A DNA stretch of 49,035 nt from Chamaesiphon sp041738715 (GCA_041738715.1 JBGSPI010000159.1:1-49035); one strand, 5' to 3'. Positions 7,735 to 17,394 are shown, counted from the first letter of the stretch. Numbers and translations are program-made. Notes: generated by a model from the sequence alone, not told the origin.

Positions 7735-8787
7735 ATGATCGATAAGCTTGACAATTACGATCCTAGTGGTGTCGGTCAAGTCAATGGCAACTTATTTGGA
7801 CTGCCATTTGATTATGCCTCAGCTAACTCGATCGTCTTTGGTGTCCCGTGGGAAGTGACTGTTTCTTACCGTCCTGGCACCGCCGCCGCGCCACAACGGA
7901 TTTTAGACGCTTCGCCACAATTAGACTTGTATGATTTTGACAACCCAGATGGTTGGCAAAGTGGAATTTATCTGCCAACCATCGATGCAGATTTGTGGGC
8001 AAAAAACAATTACTATCGCCAACAAGCCAAATTAATTATCGATCGATTGGAACAAGGTCAATCCCTCAATTCAGCCCCAGATCTAACTCCGGTCTTAGCA
8101 GAAATTAATCAAGCCTGTCAATCGGTTAATCAATGGTTATTCGATCGCTGTATCACAGCAATTGCTGATGGTAAAAAAGTTGGTGTCATTGGCGGAGATC
8201 ATAGTGTGCCCTTAGGCTATCTGCAAGCCTTAGCTACCCACTATCCCGACTTTGGCATTTTGCACATCGATGCTCATGCAGACTTGCGCGATGCTTATGA
8301 AGGCTTCGAGTTTTCTCATGCCTCGATTATGTTTAATGCGCTGAAAATCCCGCAAATTTCTAAGCTGGTACAGGTAGGCATCAGGGATATTTCTCAACTA
8401 GAAATCAACACGATCGAGCAATCCAACGGACGAATTATCGCCTATTATGATGCGCAGATCAAACAGGATATGTATGCAGGTAAAACTTGGATGCAGATTG
8501 TCCACTCAGCGATCGCCCATCTTCCCCAACAAGTTTATATCAGTTTCGATGTTGATGGACTAGATCCCAAGCTCTGTCCACAAACAGGTACTCCTGTCCC
8601 TGGTGGCTTAGAATTGGAACAAGCTGTTTGTCTATGTCGCGAAATCATTCGCAGTGGTAGACAAATAATTGGCTTCGATCTTTGTGAGGTGGGAAATGCG
8701 GAATGGGATGGGAATGTGGGGGCAAGAATTGTTTATAAGCTAGTCAATTTGATGAATTTGACTGCTCTCACCGCCAAACCGGGGTAA
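7735..8787 (+). CDS. speB: Ureohydrolase (agmatinase/arginase family), 350 aa
   Basis: A manganese-dependent ureohydrolase. Metal-binding motifs are intact: GGDHS (153-157, H156), DAHAD (D179, H181, D183) and SFDVDGLDP (D272, D274). TGTPVPGGLE and a terminal E-W-D segment follow. The protein is longer than typical agmatinase (about 305 aa) because of an N-terminal region of about 110 residues. Agmatinase is the natural first guess, since speA, which makes agmatine, is also in the window (22.6 kb). However, cyanobacterial paralogues of this family include guanidine hydrolases and enzymes of unassigned substrate, so specificity is open. It starts 3 nt after the amidotransferase stop. Confidence 0.85.
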   Translation: MIDKLDNYDPSGVGQVNGNLFGLPFDYASANSIVFGVPWEVTVSYRPGTAAAPQRILDASPQLDLYDFDNPDGWQSGIYLPTIDADLWAKNNYYRQQAKLIIDRLEQGQSLNSAPDLTPVLAEINQACQSVNQWLFDRCITAIADGKKVGVIGGDHSVPLGYLQALATHYPDFGILHIDAHADLRDAYEGFEFSHASIMFNALKIPQISKLVQVGIRDISQLEINTIEQSNGRIIAYYDAQIKQDMYAGKTWMQIVHSAIAHLPQQVYISFDVDGLDPKLCPQTGTPVPGGLELEQAVCLCREIIRSGRQIIGFDLCEVGNAEWDGNVGARIVYKLVNLMNLTALTAKPG

Positions 8788-8832
8788 TATTCTGGCGGGA
8801 GTGCCTCGCCGTCAGGATGGAGGAGGGGAAGG

Positions 8833-9495
8833 TTAGTCAGCCTGAAAGACAACAGAAAGATTATTCGCGGGCATCGGCACGATTTTTTTCAGTATCAGGT
8901 TTTGGTTTTCTGCCAGATCCACCACCTCGTCCAAATCCCGAACACCCCATTCAGGATTTTGGCGTTGGAGACTCTCATCAAAGGCAGCATTACTAGCCGA
9001 AGTATGAACTCCACCCTGTTTAAATGGGCCGTAAAGGTACAAAACACCTCCTCTGGGTAGAATCCGCTTTGCACCAGCAATTAGACCCAAACAAGCCGAT
9101 TTAGGGGCAATATGAATCATATTAATATTGACGATCGCGGTAATTGGCTGTTGTTGCAAGTTGCAGTTAGGGAGATAGTCAGTAAGCTCGGCTGACTCTA
9201 CCAACCACCGCTCGCTACTAGCATCTAACTCGATCGGCGGATACAATCGATTACATGGAGGGGAATGCTGTTGCCAAGCAGTGATACTGATGCGGGCAGA
9301 TGGATCTAGATCCGATGGCAGCCAATAACGCGGAGCTAGTTGAGGCACGAAGAAGATGCAATGTTCGCCCGTACCACTGGAAATTTCCAAGACAGTGCCT
9401 GTTGGTGGCAGGACTTGGAGTAACACTTCGAGAATCGGCTGCCGATTACGCCCGGTGGCAGGTGCATAGCGTCGCAGATCTAAAGACTCATCCAT
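8833..9495 (-). CDS. DUF938 family SAM-dependent methyltransferase-like protein, about 220 aa
   Basis: The DUF938 family (related to eukaryotic METTL26) has a class I methyltransferase fold; its substrate is unknown. Seen: RRYAPATGRNRQPILEVL at the N-terminus (the family hallmark), the SAM-binding loop VLEISSGTGEHCIFF, DLDPSARISI, and VNINMIHIAPKSACLGLI followed by LPRGGVLYLYGPFKQGG. The chosen start is ATG 9495 (MDESLDLRRYAP), close to the usual family N-terminus. A GTG at 9522 in the same frame would add 9 residues. It is convergent with the ureohydrolase gene, 45 bp apart. Confidence 0.88.
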   Translation of the reverse strand: MDESLDLRRYAPATGRNRQPILEVLLQVLPPTGTVLEISSGTGEHCIFFVPQLAPRYWLPSDLDPSARISITAWQQHSPPCNRLYPPIELDASSERWLVESAELTDYLPNCNLQQQPITAIVNINMIHIAPKSACLGLIAGAKRILPRGGVLYLYGPFKQGGVHTSASNAAFDESLQRQNPEWGVRDLDEVVDLAENQNLILKKIVPMPANNLSVVFQAD

Positions 9496-9605
9496 ACAGG
9501 TTAGATCGTCAAATGATCTCACTTTAACATTCTCTCTTTCTCCCCTCGATCGCCTAAATCACCGATAATAAATAGCTTGTTGTCGATCGATTGGTATGCA
9601 AGTTA

Positions 9606-10886
9606 ATGGGTAAGATTACTAATTTCCGCCGCTTCCTACTTTGTGGGCTGTTAGGGCTGGTATTGACTGGAGTGGTAAGTTGTCTCAAATCTCCGACAGC
9701 AACAGCACCGCAGCTAGAATTTTGGACAATGCAGCTTCAGCCGAAATTTAATGATTATTTTAAAGACGCGATCGGCAAATTTGAAGCTGCCAATCCAGGA
9801 ATTAAAGTGAACTGGGTAGATGTACCCTGGAGTGCGATGCAGGGCAAAATTCAAGCCGCTATGGGTGCCAAAACTGCCCCCGATGTAGTTAATCTCAATC
9901 CTGATTTTGCCAGCCAATTAGCGACGAGAAATGCCTGGTTAGATCTCGATCCTGTGTTGAAAAACGGCGAAAATAAACAATATTTACCACGGATCTGGCA
10001 AGCTGGCACCCTCGATGGTAAAGCCTTTAGTTTCCCCTGGTATCTCACCACCAACATTACGATTTACAATCAAGATCTCTTCACCAAGGCGGGGATTGCC
10101 AAACCGCCCACTACTTACCAAGAATTAGCCCAAGCAGCCAAGCAAATCAAAGCCAAAACTGGTAAATACGCCCTCTTCACCACCTTTAGTCCTGAAGATA
10201 GTAATGATGTCCTCGAATCATTTGTCCAGATGGGCGTTCAACTGGTAGATGGAAATGGTAAAGCTGCCTTTAATACACCTGCAGGCAAAGCTGCCTTTCA
10301 ATATTGGGTCGATCTTTACAAACAAGGCTTACTGCCCAAGGAAGCCTTAACCCAGGGACATCAGCAGGGGATTCAACTCTATCAAGCTGGTGAAACAGCG
10401 ATGCTCTCGGCAGGGGCACCATTTATTGATACGATCGCCAAAAATGCCCCGCAAATTGCCAAAGTCTCCGCAGTTGCTCCCCAAATTTCTGGACAAACTG
10501 GTAAAAAAGGCGTGGCTGTGATGAATCTGGTCATTCCCCGCAGCACAAAAATGCCGGACGCAGCGGTGAAGTTTGCTTTATTTATCACTAATGCCACTAA
10601 TCAACTTGCTTTCGCGCAAGCGTCGGATACATTGCCGTCTAATACTCAAGCTGTGACGGATTATAAGACTAAATTGGGCAGCACTGGGGATAAATCGGCG
10701 ATCGCCCAAGGCAAAATTATTAGTGCAGAGCAGTTATCCCAGGCGGATGTGTTGATTCCCCCACTAAAAAATCTCAATTTGCTAAAGAAAGCCATCTACG
10801 ACAATCTTCAAGCAGCAATGTTGGGGGAGAAAACTGTCGAACAAGCTATTACGCTTGCAGCCAGTGATTGGGATGCAGTTAAATAA
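9606..10886 (+). CDS. Sugar ABC transporter substrate-binding lipoprotein, about 426 aa
   Basis: An extracellular solute-binding protein of family 1 (maltose/glycerol-3-phosphate/oligosaccharide group). The N-terminus has basic residues, then FLLCGLLGLVLTGVVSC with a lipobox-like Cys, so it should be anchored in the membrane facing the periplasm. Body motifs include FEAANPGIKVNWVDVPWSAMQGK, DVVNLNPDFASQLA and SFPWYLTTNITIYNQDLF, typical of the family. ATG 9606 is preferred over an in-frame TTG at 9591. No permease or ATPase genes are adjacent, so its partners are elsewhere. The ligand cannot be read from sequence; glucosylglycerol or other compatible-solute uptake is one cyanobacterial precedent. 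Confidence 0.88.
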   Translation: MGKITNFRRFLLCGLLGLVLTGVVSCLKSPTATAPQLEFWTMQLQPKFNDYFKDAIGKFEAANPGIKVNWVDVPWSAMQGKIQAAMGAKTAPDVVNLNPDFASQLATRNAWLDLDPVLKNGENKQYLPRIWQAGTLDGKAFSFPWYLTTNITIYNQDLFTKAGIAKPPTTYQELAQAAKQIKAKTGKYALFTTFSPEDSNDVLESFVQMGVQLVDGNGKAAFNTPAGKAAFQYWVDLYKQGLLPKEALTQGHQQGIQLYQAGETAMLSAGAPFIDTIAKNAPQIAKVSAVAPQISGQTGKKGVAVMNLVIPRSTKMPDAAVKFALFITNATNQLAFAQASDTLPSNTQAVTDYKTKLGSTGDKSAIAQGKIISAEQLSQADVLIPPLKNLNLLKKAIYDNLQAAMLGEKTVEQAITLAASDWDAVK

Positions 10887-11363
10887 GGTGGACTCCGTGA
10901 TTCGATCATCGTCAGTAGTAGCGGATCGATACTTAGCCAGATCGATCTGAACTTAGATTGAGAGTTCTAGCCTAAATATAGATAAAAAGTAGTATGAATT
11001 CAGATAGAATTAGTTCAGAGATTGGTGGCTTGGAGCGATCGAGTCCTCAAATATTATCTTCGATTCCACAAGGTGGATTACTATCACTCACGATTGATGT
11101 TTTGTGCTGGAAATCTGGGCATTATGAAATGAGACCGATCCGCAGCTAGGTTGACTGACACAATGTTCGGATAGCTAGCCTTGAATGGATAGTAACAACT
11201 AGATAGGATTGTTAAAAAGCGAGCGATCGACCCAAATCAGATTTATACTCGTAAGGCAGATTCACCGAATTAGTTTCTGGAAATCTCCCAAGGATCGATC
11301 GTTAGCTCACACTAAGATCTAGTATCGAAAATTGCCTAGCAGTCTGTTAACTGGAATGAATGA
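10887..11363. other. 477-bp non-coding gap before grpE
   Basis: No convincing gene. A 51-codon ATG frame (10994-11149) has no ribosome-binding site and no recognisable product. The stretch contains several GATCGATC/CGATCG words. It presumably holds the promoter of the chaperone cluster. No CIRCE element (TTAGCACTC-N9-GAGTGCTAA) is visible. Confidence 0.5.
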
Positions 11364-12152
11364 ATGATGAGCGAAACCCCACAACAACACAGTAGAGCAG
11401 ATGATGAAACAACTTCATCATCACTACCTTCCGAAAATCTTGAACCTCAAGTCAATCCGGCAGCAGGATCGGGAACTTCGCCCGCGGCTGAATCAGATCC
11501 CGAAACAACACCAGCGGCTGTAGCAGAAGCAGCAACTAATGCCGAGCAAGTAGCTACAACGCCAGTTGAACCGCCCCCAGCAACTGAGGCTGTAACACCG
11601 GAATCTGACGCTAGTAATAGTTCTGGGTCGGAAATTCAGATATTAACAGCCAAATTAGCCGAAGTTTCCAATCAACGGGATGCATTTCAAAGCCAGTACT
11701 TACGGATTGCCGCCGATTTTGATAACTTCCGCAAGCGTAGTAGTAAGGAGAAAGAAGATATTGAAGTGCGGGTAAAATGCACTACAATCGTCGAACTCCT
11801 GAGTGTGGTCGATAACTTCGAGCGGGCACGCACCCAAATCAAGCCCCAAAATGAGGGCGAGATGGGGATTCACAAGAGCTATCAGGGTGTATACAAGCAG
11901 TTGGTCGAAGGTCTCAAGCGGATTGGGGTCTCACCCATGCGTCCAGAAGGACAACAATTTGACCCCAACCTCCATGAAGCAGTGATGCGCGAACCCACAG
12001 AAGAATATCCTGAAGGTACTGTAATGGAAGAACTTCAGCGCGGCTACTACCTTGGCGATCGCATTTTACGTCACTCCCTAGTTAAAGTTGCCGCTCCCCC
12101 AGAGCAGTTATCCGCAGAGGATGCTGCCGGTTTTGATTCTGTAGAAAATTAA
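11364..12152 (+). CDS. grpE: Nucleotide exchange factor GrpE, 262 aa
   Basis: The ADP/ATP exchange factor for DnaK. It has a long N-terminal low-complexity, acidic Ala/Pro/Thr-rich region (about 1-88), then a helical coiled-coil segment (SEIQILTAKLAEVSNQRDAF and onwards, about 90-150) containing the family motif RIAADFDNFRKRSSKEKED. The beta-domain signature GVSPMRPEGQQFDPNLHEAV begins at about residue 188. Length is typical of cyanobacterial GrpE. Two adjacent ATGs (11364, 11367) are both possible starts. It is followed 128 bp later by dnaK. Confidence 0.95.
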   Translation: MMSETPQQHSRADDETTSSSLPSENLEPQVNPAAGSGTSPAAESDPETTPAAVAEAATNAEQVATTPVEPPPATEAVTPESDASNSSGSEIQILTAKLAEVSNQRDAFQSQYLRIAADFDNFRKRSSKEKEDIEVRVKCTTIVELLSVVDNFERARTQIKPQNEGEMGIHKSYQGVYKQLVEGLKRIGVSPMRPEGQQFDPNLHEAVMREPTEEYPEGTVMEELQRGYYLGDRILRHSLVKVAAPPEQLSAEDAAGFDSVEN

Positions 12153-12280
12153 ATTTCTTCTTTGCGAGTATTGGAACTTTAAGCGTTGGCTATTTAGTGA
12201 ACCATCATGGTTCCAGTCAACGCCCAACACGGCAACTTCTCTCACCCTTTTTGCATACATAAAATTATTGCCTCAAGTTT

Positions 12281-14275
12281 ATGGCAAAAGTCATCGGCAT
12301 CGACCTTGGTACTACTAATTGCTGCGTCTCCGTCCTTGAAGGCGGTCATCCAGTGGTCATTTCTAACGCTGAGGGTGGTCGTACCACCCCCAGTATCGTT
12401 GGGTTTGCCAAAGGTGGTGAGCAATTAGTTGGTCAACTAGCCAAACGGCAAGGTGTAACTAATGCGGAAAATACTGTGTACAGTATCAAACGCTTCATCG
12501 GCCGTCGCTGGGAAGATACAGAGACAGAACGTAATCGCGTCCCATACAATTGCCTCAAGGGTCGGGATAACACTGTTGATGTCCAGATTCGCGGACGCAC
12601 GTACACCCCCCAGGAAGTATCCGCGATGATTCTCCAAAAGCTCAAAAAGGATGCCCAAAACTTCTTGGGACAGGAAGTAGATCAAGCTGTGATTACAGTC
12701 CCGGCTTATTTTACGGATGCTCAACGTCAGGCAACTAAAGATGCGGGGACAATTGCCGGACTGGAAGTACTACGGATTATCAATGAGCCGACAGCGGCGG
12801 CATTGGCTTACGGTTTAGATAAAGCTGAAACTGAGCAAAAAATTCTGGTGGTGGACTTGGGTGGGGGCACATTTGATGTCTCGGTGTTGCAACTAGGTAA
12901 TGGTATCTATGAAGTTAAAGCCACCTCTGGGAATAACCATTTGGGTGGAGACGATTTTGATAATGAAATTGTCCGCTGGATGATCAAACACTTTCGCACC
13001 ACTGAAAATATCGATCTGTTGCGGGATAAGATGGCTCTCCAACGCTTGCGCGAAGCTGCTGAGAAGGCCAAAATCGAACTTTCAACGATGATGAATACTT
13101 CGATCAATCTTCCCTTTATTGCTGCTGATGCCAGCGGTCCCAAGCATTTGGAGATCGAACTAACTCGGACTAAATTTGAGGAGATGGTTGGCAAATTAGT
13201 GGAATCAACTCTCGAACCGATCGATCGCGCGCTCAAAGATGCCGATCTCCAACCAAAAGATATCGATCGCATTCTCCTCGTTGGCGGTTCCACGCGAATT
13301 CCCGCAGTTCAGCGCGCAATTCAAAACTTTTTTGGTGGTAAGGAACTCGATCGATCTGTCAATCCTGATGAGGCTGTGGCAATGGGTGCTGCGGTTCAAG
13401 CTGGCGTTGTCAGCGGTGATGTCAAAGATGTCTTACTCCTTGATGTCACCCCCCTCTCTCTGGGAATTGAAACCTTGGGCGAAGTTTTCACCAAAATTAT
13501 TGAACGTAATACCACCATCCCCACCAGTAAAGGTCAAGAATTTTCCACCGCTACCGATGGTCAAACCTCTGTGGAAATCCACGTCCTCCAGGGCGAACGG
13601 GCAATGGCAAAAGATAACAAGAGCCTCGGGAGATTTTTACTCACAGGCATCCCGCCTGCGCCCAGGGGCGTGCCCAAAATCGAAGTTTCCTTTGAAATCG
13701 ATGTAAATGGTATTCTGAAGGTTTCGGCCCAAGATCGGGGTACTGGCAGAGAGCAGACCGTCTCGATTACTAATACTGGCGGATTGAATAAAGTCGATAT
13801 CGATCGAATGCGATCGGAAGCCGAAACCTATGCGCAAGATGACTGGCGCAGACTCCAGTTGGTCGAACTCAAAAATCAAGCCGATGGATTATTCCACACT
13901 TACGAGACAACCCTCAAAGATAATGGTCATCTGATTAGTGAAGACCTCCGTCAGCCAGCCGAAACGGTCTTGCGCGAACTGCAAATGTTGCTCCTCGAAC
14001 CTTCTGCGAGCCTAGAAAATGTTCAGCAGTTGATCGATCGACTACAACAGCAGATTTTTGCGATGGGTACCGCTGTCTATCAACAAGGCACTACTCCATA
14101 TTCTAACTCTAGCTCCACATCTAGCTCCAATCCTACTGATAGTCCCAGACATACGCCCCTCAGTCGGGCAGCGGCGCCACCGCCACCGCCTCCAGCCGCC
14201 AAGAAAGTTGCTAGTACTCTAACATTAGACCTAGATGACGAGACAGAGGCTACGGACTATGAAGCCGTGGAGTAG
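12281..14275 (+). CDS. dnaK: Chaperone DnaK (Hsp70), 664 aa
   Basis: An ATP-dependent chaperone. Nucleotide-binding signatures: IGIDLGTTNCCVSV, EPTAAALAYG, VVDLGGGTFDVSV and ILLVGGSTRIPAV. The substrate-binding domain contains DVTPLSLGIETLGEVFTKII. The C-terminal tail is unusual: a Ser/Thr/Pro-rich linker, a poly-proline run at about 632-638, then an acidic end, with no EEVD-like close. Cyanobacteria carry several DnaK paralogues; linkage to grpE and dnaJ suggests the DnaK1 type, which is inference from gene order. The 313-bp gap to dnaJ makes a separate dnaJ promoter plausible. Confidence 0.97.
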   Translation: MAKVIGIDLGTTNCCVSVLEGGHPVVISNAEGGRTTPSIVGFAKGGEQLVGQLAKRQGVTNAENTVYSIKRFIGRRWEDTETERNRVPYNCLKGRDNTVDVQIRGRTYTPQEVSAMILQKLKKDAQNFLGQEVDQAVITVPAYFTDAQRQATKDAGTIAGLEVLRIINEPTAAALAYGLDKAETEQKILVVDLGGGTFDVSVLQLGNGIYEVKATSGNNHLGGDDFDNEIVRWMIKHFRTTENIDLLRDKMALQRLREAAEKAKIELSTMMNTSINLPFIAADASGPKHLEIELTRTKFEEMVGKLVESTLEPIDRALKDADLQPKDIDRILLVGGSTRIPAVQRAIQNFFGGKELDRSVNPDEAVAMGAAVQAGVVSGDVKDVLLLDVTPLSLGIETLGEVFTKIIERNTTIPTSKGQEFSTATDGQTSVEIHVLQGERAMAKDNKSLGRFLLTGIPPAPRGVPKIEVSFEIDVNGILKVSAQDRGTGREQTVSITNTGGLNKVDIDRMRSEAETYAQDDWRRLQLVELKNQADGLFHTYETTLKDNGHLISEDLRQPAETVLRELQMLLLEPSASLENVQQLIDRLQQQIFAMGTAVYQQGTTPYSNSSSTSSSNPTDSPRHTPLSRAAAPPPPPPAAKKVASTLTLDLDDETEATDYEAVE

Positions 14276-14588
14276 GGAATAGAGTGACAGGCGGCTTTAA
14301 GCTCAAAACTATTCTCTATTCAAGAAATTTACGGTTAACACCCGATCTCGAAGACCTGATTCCTTTACAATGGATAGGAAATTCTGAAATTAACGTAGGG
14401 AGTAACCTTGCTCCTCTATGACTGCTGCCAATCGATCTGTCAAACGGCGATGGATAAGTCACCGGAAATCTCGAACCGCAAGTCCGTCGGCAGGTTGTCA
14501 AGTCTGATTGTTGCTGGCAATCATCAAATCATCGATCCTCAGCCCCAACTTTAGCTTCCTAACACTCCTTGTAAGATAGAACTTCTCT
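14276..14588. other. 313-bp gap between dnaK and dnaJ
   Basis: No supported gene. A 29-codon ATG frame at 14418 looks like noise. A small inverted repeat, GGAG-taacctt-GCTCC, sits near 14399-14415. No heat-shock operator was recognised. It probably contains a dnaJ promoter. Confidence 0.4.
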
Positions 14589-15722
14589 ATGGCACGCGAC
14601 TATTACGAAATCCTTGGCACTTCACGGGATGCCGATCAGGAAGAAATTAAACGCGCCTATCGCCGACTGGCGCGGAAATACCACCCAGATGTTAACAAAG
14701 AGCCTGGGGCAGAAGAAAAGTTCAAAGAAATTAATCGCGCCAACGAAGTTCTATCGGAACCAGAACTCCGTGCGCGTTACGACAGGTTTGGCGAAGCAGG
14801 GGTCTCAACAGGCGGTGCGGCTCCAGGCTATGGTGATATGGGCGATATGGGCGGCTTTGCCGATATCTTTGATGCCTTCTTTAATGGCTTTGGTGGTGCC
14901 GGTGGTCCACAACAACAAACTCGTCGCCGCAGCGGACCAACCAGAGGTGAGGATCTCCGTCTCGATCTCAAACTAGAATTTCAAGAAGCGATCTTTGGTG
15001 GCGAGAAGGAAATTCGTATTCCTCACCTTGAAGCTTGTAACGTATGTAAAGGTACTGGAGCAAAACCTGGCTCTCAACCCCAAACTTGCGGTACCTGTGG
15101 CGGACAAGGCCAAGTTCGACGGAATACCCGTACTCCCTTTGGTAACTTTACTCAGGTCTCCGTCTGCCCTACCTGTAATGGTGAGGGTCAAGTGATTGAG
15201 GATAAATGCGAAGCTTGTAATGGTGCCGGACGCAAGCAGGAAACGAAAAAACTCAAAATCACAATCCCCAAAGGTGTGGATAACGGTACAAAACTAAGGA
15301 TCGGTCGCGAAGGTGATGCGGGCTTGCGTGGTGGACCACCAGGGGATCTGTATGTATATTTACATGTCGAGGAGGATCTGGAATTCCGCCGTGAAGGGAT
15401 TAATATTCTCTCCCAAGTCAAGATTAGTTATCTCCAAGCTATTCTCGGTAGTCATATTCAAATCAACACCGTTGATGGCCCAACAGAATTAAATATTCCC
15501 GCAGGCATTCAGCCGAATACTGTCCTCAAACTAGAGCAAAAAGGTGTGCCTCGGTTGGGGAATGAAGTCAGTCGCGGGGATCATTTGCTGACTATTCAAA
15601 TTGAGATTCCCACTAAAGTTAGTGCCGAAGAACGCGAACTCCTCGAAAAACTTGCTAAAATTCGCGGTGAACGGGTTGGTAAGGGAGGTATTGGTAGTAT
15701 TTTTGGCAATGTCTTTAAGTAG
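14589..15722 (+). CDS. dnaJ: Chaperone DnaJ (Hsp40, type I), 377 aa
   Basis: A co-chaperone that stimulates DnaK ATPase activity and presents substrates. All type I domains are present in order: the J domain with H32-P33-D34; a Gly/Phe-rich linker (about 75-115); a zinc-finger region with four CxxCxGxG-type repeats starting at C150/C153 and ending at CEACNGAG; and two C-terminal beta domains with the GDLYVYLHVEED strand. Length is normal. The stop is followed by a G-rich heptad repeat whose complement lies just before the next gene. Confidence 0.97.
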   Translation: MARDYYEILGTSRDADQEEIKRAYRRLARKYHPDVNKEPGAEEKFKEINRANEVLSEPELRARYDRFGEAGVSTGGAAPGYGDMGDMGGFADIFDAFFNGFGGAGGPQQQTRRRSGPTRGEDLRLDLKLEFQEAIFGGEKEIRIPHLEACNVCKGTGAKPGSQPQTCGTCGGQGQVRRNTRTPFGNFTQVSVCPTCNGEGQVIEDKCEACNGAGRKQETKKLKITIPKGVDNGTKLRIGREGDAGLRGGPPGDLYVYLHVEEDLEFRREGINILSQVKISYLQAILGSHIQINTVDGPTELNIPAGIQPNTVLKLEQKGVPRLGNEVSRGDHLLTIQIEIPTKVSAEERELLEKLAKIRGERVGKGGIGSIFGNVFK

Positions 15723-15742
15723 GGAGTAGAGAGTAGAGGATG

Positions 15743-15830
15743 GAGGGTAGAGAAGATGCAATATTTGCCAGTTATCCTCAACCCTAATTATCCTGTACTG
15801 CTTGCCCCCTATCGCCGACCCTCTACCCTC
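15743..15830 (+). repeat. Inverted heptad repeats between dnaJ and the tusA-like gene
   Basis: GAGGGTAGAG (15743-15752) is exactly complementary to CTCTACCCTC (15821-15830), with about 68 nt between. The arms are parts of GTAGAGG and TACCCTC heptad runs. Related TACCCTC runs recur before dnaN and before the 445-aa gene. Confidence 0.7.
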
Positions 15831-15837
15831 TAGACAA

Positions 15838-16053
15838 ATGACTCAACTAGACCTCCGTGGAACACCTTGCCCGATTAATTTTGTGCGCACCAAAATAAAG
15901 CTCGAACAGATGAGTTCAGGTGAGTTACTGGAAGTATTCTTAGATGCTGGCGAACCGATCGAACAAGTCCCTGATAGTCTAAAAATGGCAGGTTACACGA
16001 TCGAACAAATAATAGATCGTCAGGAGTATTTCCTGCTCCAAGTTCGTAGTTAA
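15838..16053 (+). CDS. Sulfurtransferase TusA-like protein, 71 aa
   Basis: A small TusA/SirA-fold protein. The N-terminus TQLDLRGTPCPINFVRTKIK carries the conserved cysteine, but the usual CPxP motif reads C-P-I-N, a variation I associate with the cyanobacterial branch next to dnaJ. Family members relay persulfide sulfur; the partner here is unknown. ATG 15838 is chosen because it gives the normal length; an in-frame TTG at 15802 lies inside non-coding repeat. No Shine-Dalgarno sequence is seen; the start is preceded by the pyrimidine-rich heptads CTCTACCCTC. Confidence 0.85.
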   Translation: MTQLDLRGTPCPINFVRTKIKLEQMSSGELLEVFLDAGEPIEQVPDSLKMAGYTIEQIIDRQEYFLLQVRS

Positions 16054-16149
16054 TCATCGTCAGATCGATATCTGCTCAAATCGCCTGAAATCGAGATGAT
16101 GGAAATTTTCCACCATCTACTCTACCCTCCACCCTCTACCATCTAATTC

Positions 16150-17295
16150 ATGAAATTTGTCTGCACTCAGCACGAGCTAAATGTCAACCTTGCGTTAGTT
16201 AGTCGTGCTGTTCCGGCTCGCCCCACTCATCCAGTGTTAGCAAATATCAAAATCGAAGCTACCGCAAATCCACCACAAATTAGGTTAACTGGTTTCGATC
16301 TGAGTTTAGGGCTACAGACGAGCTTTGGCGCGGAAATTGCAGAGGTAGGCACATTGACACTTCCAGCCAAGCTGCTGAATGATATCGTCGCTAAACTACC
16401 GCCGGGGGAAATTACCCTCGATGATCAAGCTGGGGAAAATCTGGTAACTATTACATCTGCTTCAGGGCGATATCAAGTGCGGGGGATGAGTGCCGAAGAA
16501 TTTCCCGAACTACCTTCGATTGAAGATGGCGAGACTAATCAACTTTCCGCCAGTGCCTTTATTGATGGCTTGAAGGGGTCGCTAATCGCCTGTAGCCAGG
16601 ACGAAACAAAACAAATCCTCACGGGGGTATATCTCAAAGTTAATCCTGAGTGCTTGGAATTTGCCGCTACTGACGGGCATCGGCTGGGGATTGTCGAAGT
16701 ATATCCCAGTGAAAACCAAGTACAGGCGACCTCAAAGGATGGCGGCTCATTTGAAGTGACTGTTCCGGCAAAAGCTTTGCGCGAACTGGACAAGATGCTG
16801 GGATCTCGTCAAGATGGGGACAAATTAGAATTGCAGTTGGAGCAGGGACAAGTAGTATTTGCCTGGGGCGAACAAAAATTAACTACCCGCACCTTAGAAG
16901 GACGATATCCTGATTATCGACTACTGATTCCCAAACAATTTCAAAGACAAGTGACACTTGATCGCAAGCAACTACTCAATGCTCTAGAACGGATTGCTGT
17001 CCTTGCAGACCAAACTAATCTGGTTAAATTTAGTATCGATAGTAATGGTCAATCGATCTCACTATCTGTAGAAGCTCAAGATCGTGGAAGTGGGCGGGAA
17101 TCGATGGTGGCACAGATTTCTGGTGCCGACTTGGATATTGCTTTCAATGTGAAGTATCTGATGGACGGGTTGAAAACTCTCCCCACTCAGGAAATCACAA
17201 TCAGTTTAAATGGCCCCCTCGAACCTGTGATTCTCACTCCGTTGGGAGGGTTAAAAATGACCTATTTGGTAATGCCTGTTCAATTACGCAGCTAG
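16150..17295 (+). CDS. dnaN: DNA polymerase III sliding clamp (beta subunit), 381 aa
   Basis: The ring-shaped processivity clamp of the replicative polymerase. The N-terminus MKFVCTQHELNVNLALVSRA with PTHPVLANI, the internal GVYLKVNPECLEFAATDGHRL segment, and the C-terminal MTYLVMPVQLR close are standard, and the three-domain length is normal. It starts 96 bp after the tusA-like gene. The bases just before ATG are CT-rich heptads (CCACCCTCTACC), with no purine-rich ribosome-binding site. No dnaA or obvious DnaA-box cluster is nearby, so this does not mark a replication origin. Confidence 0.97.
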   Translation: MKFVCTQHELNVNLALVSRAVPARPTHPVLANIKIEATANPPQIRLTGFDLSLGLQTSFGAEIAEVGTLTLPAKLLNDIVAKLPPGEITLDDQAGENLVTITSASGRYQVRGMSAEEFPELPSIEDGETNQLSASAFIDGLKGSLIACSQDETKQILTGVYLKVNPECLEFAATDGHRLGIVEVYPSENQVQATSKDGGSFEVTVPAKALRELDKMLGSRQDGDKLELQLEQGQVVFAWGEQKLTTRTLEGRYPDYRLLIPKQFQRQVTLDRKQLLNALERIAVLADQTNLVKFSIDSNGQSISLSVEAQDRGSGRESMVAQISGADLDIAFNVKYLMDGLKTLPTQEITISLNGPLEPVILTPLGGLKMTYLVMPVQLRS

Positions 17296-17394
17296 CTCTG
17301 GGTGGTATAAATTCAGTTACTAGTTTGGGAAGGGATGGGAGATAATCGCCGAGTTTATTCTAGTACTAGTGCTGGATATCTCAAGAGCAGTTTT

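Noticed and set aside
10994..11149. 51-codon ATG frame in the gap before grpE
   Set aside because: No ribosome-binding site, no motif, composition like the surrounding non-coding DNA.
11159..12280. CIRCE/HrcA operator for the chaperone genes
   Set aside because: No TTAGCACTC-N9-GAGTGCTAA or close match found before grpE or dnaK.
12907..13879. Several long frames on both strands within dnaK (for example minus 12907-13293, plus 13239-13706)
   Set aside because: They overlap a certain gene completely and read as low-information shadows.
16150..17295. dnaN as a sign of the replication origin
   Set aside because: No dnaA, no DnaA-box cluster and no AT-rich unwinding region nearby; dnaN is often away from the origin in cyanobacteria.
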